Assembly: GCA_965220075.1 (NCBI GenBank)
Contig: OZ244806.1
Coordinates: 806,001 to 870,000, forward strand
DNA from: G965220075 sp965220075
GTDB lineage: Bacteria > Chloroflexota > UBA11872
DNA: 64,000 bases
Direction of reading: 5' to 3'
In this document: piece after piece, positions 1 to 6,751 of the stretch
Layout: every line of letters begins with the position of its first letter
How positions within the stretch are numbered: position 1 is the stretch's first letter
Position numbers and translations under genes: made by a program
The notes under the pieces: generated by a model
What the model was told of the DNA's origin: nothing
The model's database searches: none
What the model saw: only the letters and a program-made list of their open reading frames with translations

Positions 1-561
1 ATTCGAGGTCTCTACGCTCAGCGGACCCGAGCTCTCGATGATCTCGGTGAGGAAGATGCGCAACAGCGTTTCGTCTTCGAAACATCCAAGCAACTTGGTC
101 TGTTCTTCGGTTGATGCCAGTTCCGGCGCTGCGAAGATCTGCATCAGGCGCCCCATTTCTGCCACTCCTGCGAGACAGGCAAACTCGGACTCTGACAGCT
201 CAGACGCAATCGCTAGCGGGTCAGCCAGGCGTAGAGGCGTTATTACTCCCGTTCCGGTGACTTGCTCAGGCATCTGCGCAGCGGCCGTGGCCGTGGGCTC
301 TGCGGTCGCCGTGGGTGTTGCGGTCGCCGTGGGCTCTGCGGTCGCCGTGGGCTCTGCGGTCGCCGTGGGTGTTGGTGCGACAGTCGGCTCGGGCGTGGCA
401 GTCGGTTCCGGCTTTGGCGAGGGCGTCGCGGCTGCTGTCGGTGCCTCCGTTGCCTGTGAGGACAGAGTGTCGGCCGGGGCTTCGGTGGCACCCTCGTCCC
501 CGCATGCCGGGAGTGCCACTAGCGCAATCAACGCTGCGACACATATCAGTTTCGATATCAT
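1..561 (-). CDS. Lipoprotein with long Thr/Pro/Ala linker, cut by window edge
   Basis: The minus frame from an ATG at 561 stays open for 187 codons to base 1, so the gene runs off the window. The N-terminus is a lipoprotein signal: a short basic start, a hydrophobic stretch and the lipobox VALPAC with Cys20. About 80 residues of a low-complexity linker rich in Thr, Pro, Ala and Glu follow. A compact folded part begins near residue 108 and contains a Cys-Leu-Ala-Gly motif, a second Cys and several acidic residues. Such linkers are common in Chloroflexota surface lipoproteins and would hold the domain away from the membrane. The domain resembles small cysteine-containing domains I associate with that phylum, but I cannot name it. 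The plus strand carries a long VAVG-repeat open frame here, which is only the antisense of the linker. Confidence 0.8.
   Translation of the reverse strand, partial: MISKLICVAALIALVALPACGDEGATEAPADTLSSQATEAPTAAATPSPKPEPTATPEPTVAPTPTATAEPTATAEPTATATPTATAEPTATAAAQMPEQVTGTGVITPLRLADPLAIASELSESEFACLAGVAEMGRLMQIFAAPELASTEEQTKLLGCFEDETLLRIFLTEIIESSGPLSVETSN
286..375 (-). repeat. 18-nt tandem repeat coding the lipoprotein linker
   Basis: Five 18-base units built on gtcgccgtgggctctgcg, or the variant ending tgttgcg, lie head to tail. They encode alternating Thr-Ala-Thr-Ala-Glu-Pro and Thr-Ala-Thr-Ala-Thr-Pro hexapeptides on the minus strand. The units are nearly identical at the DNA level, which points to recent slippage or unequal exchange. 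Confidence 0.8.
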
Positions 562-612
562 CGCTCTCCGCCTCGTTGGTGTAGCCGCATCTTCCTATGA
601 TACATCCGTTGC

Positions 613-819
613 TTACGGTCGGGCATGCCGACAGCCCGAAATACCAGTGCTCTGGGATGAGCAATTCTCCCCAGGCCGCACAGGACCGGGTGACGGCCAC
701 TCAGGGAGATTTCCCAGATCCGGCGGTATCTCTCCACTCAATTGGTTGCCGTCGAGGCGCAGCGATACCACGATGGCTGGCGCCGTGAGAGTCGGCCCTA
801 CCCTCTCCGGTAAGTACAA
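613..819 (-). pseudogene. Relic of a plant-type leucine-rich repeat protein
   Basis: The short minus-strand frame contains one clear leucine-rich repeat, SLRLDGNQLSGEIPPDLGNL, at about 765-700. It matches the plant-specific LRR consensus LxxLxLxxNxLxGxIPxxLGxL. No second repeat is seen before or after it, and the rest of the frame is not LRR-like. There is no signal peptide and no convincing start. I read it as a remnant of a longer secreted LRR protein rather than a working gene. The surrounding gap, 562-821, shows nothing else. Confidence 0.5.
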
Positions 820-821
820 CC

Positions 822-2285
822 TCAGGCAAAGTCATTCGCTTCTTTGTCATATTCCTCTTTCATCAGCAAGGCTGGCAGGATGGCAACCAGGGACAGGAAC
901 CCTGTGATCATAAAGAGGTTCTGAAACACGATGACGCCGGCTTCTATCAAGTTGGCCTCTGTCTCCTCAAAGGTCGGTCCAAGGGGTACGTGGTCGGTCA
1001 GGCTATAGAAGCGCTCTATACCCCAGGCGGACAAGGCTGCCAGCCCCAACGCCATCCCCACCATTCGCGATGCGGTGACCAATGAGGCCGCAGCTCCCCA
1101 ATAATGACTAGGTGCCGCGCTCAGAGCGCTGATGCCTATAGGAGGGATGACCAGCCCAAATCCAAAACCCGCCGCGACCAAGGGTAAGGTTAGCCTGAGT
1201 TCCTCCACCTCCGTCTTCCAACCACTCATGATCAACAGACCCGTTCCCATAAACACAAGACCGGTTATGCACACCGATCTCACTCCGGTCCAGCGAAGAA
1301 TGTAGCCTCCTACCACCGCCCCAACCGGAATGGCGGCCGTAAGACGTACCAGATGGAGGGCGCTCTCCCATGCCGTTTTCTCCATGACGGTGGCGGCCAT
1401 GAGGGGCACGGTTACCAAAGCAATGATCAAGGCGACCCCCACTAGGAACTGGGTAGTGTTGGAGGACAGGAACGCCCTGGATCTGTACAGGAAAGATGCC
1501 AACAGAGGCTGGGCCGCGCGTCTCTCCACCAGGATCAATGCGACGAGCAGAAAGACTCCTAGGGCTACCACAAAATACGGGTAAATGGACGCTCCTGAAA
1601 AGATGCTTCTTTGGGACAGCCCAACGGTTAGAACGGCGAGTGCCCCTCCCAGCGCCAGCGCCCCTAAGTAGTCCATCTTAGCCGTTGGATTGGCGCGGTT
1701 CGGCAAAATGGCTAGAAGCGCTATAAGAATGAAGCTCTGGGGTATGTCCAGCCAGAATATCCACCGCCAGCCAATCAACTCGATAATGGCTCCTCCATAG
1801 AGAGGGCCCAAAACGGACCCAGCTTCAGCCGACGCAGCCACGAGTCCTAGTGCAATTCCTCTTTTCTGCGGCGCTACAACTCCCACTGCCATAGCCAGAC
1901 CTATGGGGACCGTGGCGCCGCCCCCGACGGCTTGGAGTACCCTGGCGGCTACTACCCAGGGGAAGTTTGGCGCCAGCGCCACGAACGCCGAGCCGACGGC
2001 GAACAAGACCAGGGCCGCTTGGAACATCTTGACGCGGCCGTAGACGTCGGACAGGCGCCCGGCCAATGGCATGGCTACGGTGTAGCTGATCAGATACGCG
2101 GTTACGATCCAAGACGCCCTATCTAGGTCCGTAAGGGGGATTTCTAAGTCCACCATTACGCTAGGCAACGCGGCGACGACCACGGTCTGGTCCAGGGCAG
2201 TCGAGAATACCCCCAGGCAAAGAATCCCTAATACAACCGACTGGGAAGAACCCAGAGAGGTGAGGCGATGCCTCACACCGCTCAA
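822..2285 (-). CDS. MFS exporter, DHA2/EmrB (P55-like) family
   Basis: The 487-residue protein is almost entirely hydrophobic, with about 14 predicted membrane segments as in the DHA2 drug/H+ antiporters. Helix 1 has the family-typical ALDQTVV stretch. The loop between helices 2 and 3 holds motif A (GRLSDVYGR, about residues 77-85), and GSVLGPLYGG near residue 155 fits antiporter motif C. The ATG overlaps the stop of the upstream lipoprotein gene by 4 bases, so the two are translationally coupled. In mycobacteria the same arrangement, LprG lipoprotein then MFS pump P55 (Rv1410c), exports triacylglycerides and glycolipids to the outer envelope. A related lipid-export role is an inference from the pairing; general drug efflux is the alternative. 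Confidence 0.87.
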   Translation of the reverse strand: MSGVRHRLTSLGSSQSVVLGILCLGVFSTALDQTVVVAALPSVMVDLEIPLTDLDRASWIVTAYLISYTVAMPLAGRLSDVYGRVKMFQAALVLFAVGSAFVALAPNFPWVVAARVLQAVGGGATVPIGLAMAVGVVAPQKRGIALGLVAASAEAGSVLGPLYGGAIIELIGWRWIFWLDIPQSFILIALLAILPNRANPTAKMDYLGALALGGALAVLTVGLSQRSIFSGASIYPYFVVALGVFLLVALILVERRAAQPLLASFLYRSRAFLSSNTTQFLVGVALIIALVTVPLMAATVMEKTAWESALHLVRLTAAIPVGAVVGGYILRWTGVRSVCITGLVFMGTGLLIMSGWKTEVEELRLTLPLVAAGFGFGLVIPPIGISALSAAPSHYWGAAASLVTASRMVGMALGLAALSAWGIERFYSLTDHVPLGPTFEETEANLIEAGVIVFQNLFMITGFLSLVAILPALLMKEEYDKEANDFA

Positions 2286-3022
2286 GACCCGGATACTACG
2301 TCCGGAAGTTGGATGTCAACTGGGAGGTCAATGGCCTCAATGGTTAGAATACGGATGGTTTCCGGGGCGTCTTCGTCGTAGATTTGGCCCGCTATCCTTA
2401 TCTGCTGCAAAGTATGCTCGGCTTCGTCAATCCACAGGGTCAAGGCCACTGAATGACCCGAGTCCACGGACGTGATGAGGCCCGACAATTCCTCAGACGT
2501 TAGGTTTCCCTCAACGCGAATAGTCTGGGTGTCCAGCAAGGCCTCCCGGCCTGTGATGACTCCGTCCTTGATCGTGGAAAGCATATCGCGCAAAGTCATG
2601 CCCAACCCCCCGAAATTGAAGGGCACCTGGTCCAGGGGCAAGGGGGCCCACGGAGCGTCTTTGGAGATCTTCAGGTAGGCCTGGTCTCCGACTGCTAACA
2701 TTTCAATTTGCACAAATCCAAAACCCGGCGCCACCACGTCCACCACCATCCTGAAGCTGTCGGGAGTCTTTACGTCTGCTTCCATGCTCTTGAAAGTCGT
2801 CCCAAAGAATTTGGCTCCCGATTCCAGTTCGTCGACCATCTTGAACTTTGCCGTCGACATGGCAGCCAACTTCTCCCCCGCGCTCGAAAGCAAATCACTC
2901 AACTTGGGTGTTGGCGTGGGAGTGGGCGTAGACTCCCCGCCACACGCGGCGACCAAGAACAGGAAAGCCACCATCAAAACGGTAATTGACAACCCGCGAC
3001 GAAGTGTCTTGGACAAGTTCAT
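2282..3022 (-). CDS. LppX/LprAFG-family lipoprotein (LprG-like)
   Basis: The 246-residue lipoprotein has a basic start, a hydrophobic segment and the lipobox VAAC with Cys27, followed by a short TPTPTPTP linker. The remaining ~200 residues have the LppX/LprAFG pattern: an early amphipathic helix (LLSSAGEKLAAMSTAKF), a VEGNLTSEELSGL-type stretch and a strand-rich C-terminus with LWIDEAEHTL. LprG and LppX carry acylated lipids in a hydrophobic cavity. I start at the ATG at 3022 because AAGGAG lies 8 bases upstream and the signal peptide begins directly there; the longer frame to 3070 adds unrelated residues. The gene overlaps the MFS exporter start by 4 bases. Between 3023 and about 3340 no gene could be recognised on either strand. 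Confidence 0.85.
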   Translation of the reverse strand: MNLSKTLRRGLSITVLMVAFLFLVAACGGESTPTPTPTPKLSDLLSSAGEKLAAMSTAKFKMVDELESGAKFFGTTFKSMEADVKTPDSFRMVVDVVAPGFGFVQIEMLAVGDQAYLKISKDAPWAPLPLDQVPFNFGGLGMTLRDMLSTIKDGVITGREALLDTQTIRVEGNLTSEELSGLITSVDSGHSVALTLWIDEAEHTLQQIRIAGQIYDEDAPETIRILTIEAIDLPVDIQLPDVVSGS

Positions 3023-3339
3023 CTCCTCATCTCCTTGACTCGGTATCCAGCGGGGAGGCGGCAACCTCACGGGGAACGGGGCCTTCTTGCATGTTGATCA
3101 AGCACACGCGGCCGCCGCCGGGCCAAGACGCGTTCCTGAGTACTCCTCCAGTGTAAACCAGCGCTCCGGCAATGGTGACTCGCTGCTGCCGCCCCCTGGC
3201 AGCTTGGCACCGTCATCGCAGTTGGCGGATGTGCATCAGTCGTAGGTCGCGATGCACTCGGTGGCGACGCGTATGTCCTCTCAAACTTCACACACAAGGT
3301 TCCGCCTTTCGAGTCATAGTAGAACCCGAGGTGCACGTA

Positions 3340-3907
3340 TCTGGTAGCGTCCGGGGCCACCCGCTCACCATCCCCGACAACCACTCGCGCTACGCCCTGG
3401 GCTTGGCCGCCTGCCCCAATCAGCGCACCGCCACGGTGCGCGCCCACCTGATCAGCGCCTTCCAGCGCTACGGTCTGCCCGACCGCCTGCTGGTCGACAA
3501 CGGCAGCCCCTGGGGCAACCACCCGGCCCATCCCTACACCCCGCTGACCGTCTGGCTGCGCCGCTTGGGCATCGCCGTCAGCCACAGCCGGCCGTACCAC
3601 CCGCAGACGCTGGGCAAGGACGAGCGCTTCCACGGCACCTTGCAGCGTGACCTCGCCCGCCAGCCGCTATCAGGTCAGCCCCAGGCCCTACCCAGCGCAA
3701 CTGCTGCCGCCGCCCGACGGGCCCGACGATCGACTGCGACGAGTTCAGATGGGCGGCTGGGTGTCCTTCCGGGGCCGCCAACTCCGGCTCCCAAAGGCTC
3801 TGCGCGGCCAACCGGTCGCGTTTCGCCCGACGCCTACGGACGGCTGCTGGGAGATCCGGTTCCTGACCGACGACTTGGGCACACTAGACCTGCGGGAGCC
3901 AGCCTAG
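3340..3907 (+). pseudogene. IS481-type transposase relic (frameshift and internal deletion)
   Basis: From about 3353 one frame encodes the middle of an rve/DDE integrase core: GHPLTIPDNHSRYALGLAAC, then LLVDNGSPWGN with the second catalytic Asp, then RPYHPQTLGKDERFHGTL with the catalytic Glu. Homology stops near 3655. From about 3650 a second frame gives the C-terminal part: SPASRYQVSPRPYP, then GWVSFRGRQLRLPKALRGQP, ending at a stop at 3905-3907. Between the two frames the usual stretch ending in RPHEALG is missing. The HTH domain and the first catalytic Asp are absent upstream. This is an inactive IS481-like copy. An imperfect hairpin followed by TTTT at about 3937-3957 may belong to its right end. 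3958-4114 shows nothing. Confidence 0.8.
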
Positions 3908-4114
3908 CTGTGTCCACCATGTCTCCGGTCTGGACACCTCTGGGAGAGGGTGTTTTACAAAGGTTTCCTTATAGGGGGTACTTCTAAAGTTCCAAGTACA
4001 GTCTCCTTAGGCCCGCCGAGTTCGCAGCTATTTGCACGCGCCGCGGGCGCCGCATCTCCGTTGGGCGTGCTCGAGCGGCGGACGCCCCCGGCGGTCGCCT
4101 AGAATTGCCGTCTC

Positions 4115-4510
4115 ATGGGCGCCTTGATAGTGGCTGGCGTAGTCGGTGCGGTGGTGGGCGCGGTGCTCGTCTCGGCTGGGGTGTGGCTGCTTCGCTCCCG
4201 CCGCGCGCGGGCGGCCGCGGCCAGCCCGGATAGACAGGCCGCGGCGCGCATGGCCCGCGACATCGGCGTGCTCACGGAGGCGCTCGCGGATCGACTGGCG
4301 GCCGTCTGGAAGGCGGGCGGCGGGCCGCCCGCCGGCGATCCGGACAGCGTCCACCGTCAAGTGCTCGAGGCCACGGCCGGCATCATGCGGAAGGCCGGGG
4401 CATCGGAGAAAGGCGCCATGGGAGTGGCCGCGCTGACGGCCAAGAAGGTGCGTCCGGGTCCGATCAAGGGGCCTCAGGCGTCACGCGAACGCGCCGCACC
4501 GCAGCCCTAA
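4115..4510 (+). CDS. Small single-pass membrane protein of unknown function
   Basis: The 131-residue frame opens with a Gly/Val/Ala-rich hydrophobic segment (about residues 3-26). An Arg-rich patch RSRRARAAAA follows, then a soluble helical part. This is the layout of a membrane-anchored cytoplasmic protein oriented by the positive-inside rule. No known domain was recognised. Codon composition matches the flanking GC-rich genes, which favours a real gene, but no clear Shine-Dalgarno sequence is seen. The 143 bases after it hold nothing obvious. Confidence 0.5.
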   Translation: MGALIVAGVVGAVVGAVLVSAGVWLLRSRRARAAAASPDRQAAARMARDIGVLTEALADRLAAVWKAGGGPPAGDPDSVHRQVLEATAGIMRKAGASEKGAMGVAALTAKKVRPGPIKGPQASRERAAPQP

Positions 4511-4653
4511 TCCTCTGGAGCGGGCGGCACTCCCGCGGCGGCTGGCAAGCCCTTTTCTTTCGATCCGGCGGGAGCTACGCCGACCCCTTTTGACGCCGTG
4601 CGGTGGCGGCGCCGATCGGACTCTACGGTCTCACCGCAACTCGCAAAGACGCG

Positions 4654-5727
4654 CTAGCCGGCGCGCGCCGTCAACGCCTTGCGCACCGCTTCCCCGAACT
4701 CGGTGGTCGAGGCTGCGCCGCCCAGGTCCCGGGTGAGCGTTCCGCTGGCGGTCACGTCCGCCAGTGACTGCATCAGCAGCTCCGAGGCCTCCCTGTATCC
4801 AAGCTCATCCACCATCATGGCGCCGCACCATATGGCGCCGATGGGGTTGGCGATCCCTTGGCCCGCAATGTCGGGCGCCGTCCCGTGCACCGGCTCGAAC
4901 ATGGGCGGATCGCCGCCTTCCGGGTTCATGTTGGCGCTGGGCGGCACGCCCAGGCTGCCCATCAGCGCGCCGCCTATATCCGAGAGGATGTCGCCGAACA
5001 GGTTGGGCGCCACCAGCACGTCCAACGTCTCCGGATTTCTCACCATGCGGGCCGCAGTTGCGTCCACCAGGCTCTTGTCGGTCGTGATCTCGGGATAGTC
5101 CGCCGCAATGTCGTCGAAGATCTCATCCCAGAACACGGGCGCGAACTGCATGGCGTTGGACTTGGTGACGCTGGTCAGGTGGCTCCGTTTCAGGCGCTGC
5201 GTGAGCTCGAACGCGTAGCGGATGACTCGCTCCACGCCCACGCGCGTAAAAACAGTAGTCTGCAACGCCAGCTCGTGAGCCGTGCCCTTGTGGACCCGTC
5301 CCCCTGCCCCCACGTACTCGCCCTCGGTGTTCTCGCGAACGCAGATGAAGTCGATCTCACGCGGACCGCGGTCGGCCAGCACGCCGGGCACGCCGGGCAA
5401 GAGCCGCACCGGCCGCAGGTTCACGTACTGCTGGAAGGCTTGCCGGATGGGCAGCAGCAACCCCCGCAGAGAGACGTGATCGGGGACCGACGGGTCGCCC
5501 ACCGCCCCCAGGTAGATCGCCTCGAACCGCCGCAAAGTATCGAGCGCGTCGTCCGGCATCATCACGCCATGCTGGGCGTAGTAGCGGCAGCTCCAGGGCA
5601 GGTTCTCGACCTCCCAGCTGAAAGAGCGCGTGACCTCCGCCAGCGTCTCGAGCGTGCGGAGCCCTTCCCGCACGACCTCCACGCCGGCACCGTCTCCCGG
5701 GATCACTGCGATCGCGTGCTGGCGCAT
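4654..5727 (-). CDS. Isocitrate/isopropylmalate-family dehydrogenase, D-malate/tartrate type
   Basis: This NAD-dependent beta-hydroxyacid oxidative decarboxylase has 357 residues from the ATG at 5727, which begins the conserved strand MRQHAIAVIPGDGAG; the 31 extra residues of the longer frame look unrelated. Family motifs in order are the N-terminal GDG loop, YLGAVGDP, an Arg-rich substrate segment LLPIRQAFQQYVNLRP, the signature RENTEGEY, the TKSNAM segment, VDATAARMV and NLFGDILSDIGG with the metal-binding Asp residues, and MFEPVHGTAPDIAGQGIANP. The sequence SMFEPVHG/PDIAGKGIANPIGTIW in DmlA and TtuC is closest, so D-malate or tartrate is more likely than isopropylmalate. No leu genes are adjacent. 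Exact substrate is not decidable from sequence. Confidence 0.85.
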   Translation of the reverse strand: MRQHAIAVIPGDGAGVEVVREGLRTLETLAEVTRSFSWEVENLPWSCRYYAQHGVMMPDDALDTLRRFEAIYLGAVGDPSVPDHVSLRGLLLPIRQAFQQYVNLRPVRLLPGVPGVLADRGPREIDFICVRENTEGEYVGAGGRVHKGTAHELALQTTVFTRVGVERVIRYAFELTQRLKRSHLTSVTKSNAMQFAPVFWDEIFDDIAADYPEITTDKSLVDATAARMVRNPETLDVLVAPNLFGDILSDIGGALMGSLGVPPSANMNPEGGDPPMFEPVHGTAPDIAGQGIANPIGAIWCGAMMVDELGYREASELLMQSLADVTASGTLTRDLGGAASTTEFGEAVRKALTARAG

Positions 5728-5839
5728 TGATTGAGTGCTGTCGGCGAACGCGGCGAGTATACGGACGGCGCCCGGCTCGCCGCGCTGAGTTGGAAACGCG
5801 CGCGGCGTCTCCCGGCTCAACCGCGGGCGGTCCGATCGG

Positions 5840-6751
5840 CTACGGCAGAGCCGCGCCGCGCGCCCCCAAACCTGAAAGGAACGACTCGATCACGCGGGCC
5901 GTTTCCTGGGGCGTTTCCATGTGAACGAAATGACCCGCCTCCGGGATCAAGTTCAGCTCCGAGCACGGCAGGACGCGGTGAAACTGGCGGGCGACGGCCG
6001 GCCGCATATAGCGGTCGCGCGCGCCCCACACGATCAGCGTGGGACTCCGCAGCTCCGTTAGCACCTCGAGGCGCCGCTGATTGGCGTCGATCTGACTCAC
6101 CAACTCATCGTTAATGGCGTGAAAGGCCGCGCGCGCCCGCGGCGAGCGCTCGAACACGCTGTGAAACGAGCGCAGCACTCGTTCCACCTCGGGAGTGCGA
6201 TGCGCCCAAAGGGTGCCGACCTGCCAGCGATACAGCTGCCAGGAGAGACCGCGCCGGCCCACGCCGATGAACCGCCGCGCCAGGCGGCCAAGGTAGGGCA
6301 GATGCATAAGTTTCAGCGCCGGCGGCATGCGCGCCGAGTTCCAGCCGTAGTAAGTGTTTAGGAGCACCAGGGCGCGCGTGCGCGCCGCGTTGGCGGCCGC
6401 CCAGCGGATGGCTGCCGGGCCCGACATGTCGTGCGCCACCAGCACGACGTCGTCGAGGCCGTACGAGTCGATGAGTTGCGCGAGATTGCGGTCGAGCGCG
6501 TCGAATCCAAAGGTGAGGGCCTGGTTGGGCCTCGACTCGCCCCACCCCAGGAAATCGGGCGCCAGAGTCCGGTGACGTTGCGCCAGGATTGGCTGAAGCT
6601 TGCTGTAGATGCGGGAGTCGACCGGCAGCCCGTGCAGCAGCACGATGGTCGGCGCCCCTTGGCCGGCCTCGCGGCAGAAGCTGGCGCCGCCGGGGAGCTC
6701 CACGTAGCGCCCCTCCGGCCGAATACCTTCGGGGCCCGTGCTAGCCATCAT
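5840..6751 (-). CDS. Alpha/beta hydrolase with Asp nucleophile (dehalogenase/epoxide-hydrolase-like)
   Basis: The 303-residue protein has an intact alpha/beta-hydrolase triad. The oxyanion-hole motif LLHGLP is at 38-43, and the nucleophile elbow VAHDMSG puts Asp at 108 rather than the usual Ser. The acid follows in VWGARDRYM and the catalytic His in EAGHFVHMETP. An Asp nucleophile is the hallmark of haloalkane and fluoroacetate dehalogenases and of epoxide hydrolases, which form an ester intermediate. The usual Trp after the nucleophile (HDWG) is Met here, so the halide site is not typical. The start overlaps the end of the debranching-enzyme gene by 11 bases, or 8 if the second ATG is used, so the two are probably co-translated although no pathway links them. 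Confidence 0.82.
   Translation of the reverse strand: MMASTGPEGIRPEGRYVELPGGASFCREAGQGAPTIVLLHGLPVDSRIYSKLQPILAQRHRTLAPDFLGWGESRPNQALTFGFDALDRNLAQLIDSYGLDDVVLVAHDMSGPAAIRWAAANAARTRALVLLNTYYGWNSARMPPALKLMHLPYLGRLARRFIGVGRRGLSWQLYRWQVGTLWAHRTPEVERVLRSFHSVFERSPRARAAFHAINDELVSQIDANQRRLEVLTELRSPTLIVWGARDRYMRPAVARQFHRVLPCSELNLIPEAGHFVHMETPQETARVIESFLSGLGARGAALP

Noticed and set aside
286..375. Possible CRISPR array
   Set aside because: The units are contiguous with no unique spacers and lie inside a coding linker.
38..907. 289-residue plus-strand frame with VAVG repeats
   Set aside because: It is the antisense of the lipoprotein and its TP-rich linker on the minus strand, which has a signal peptide and lipobox.
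3067..3633. 188-residue minus-strand frame over the transposase relic
   Set aside because: Its first half is the shadow of the IS481 core; the rest has no recognisable domain.
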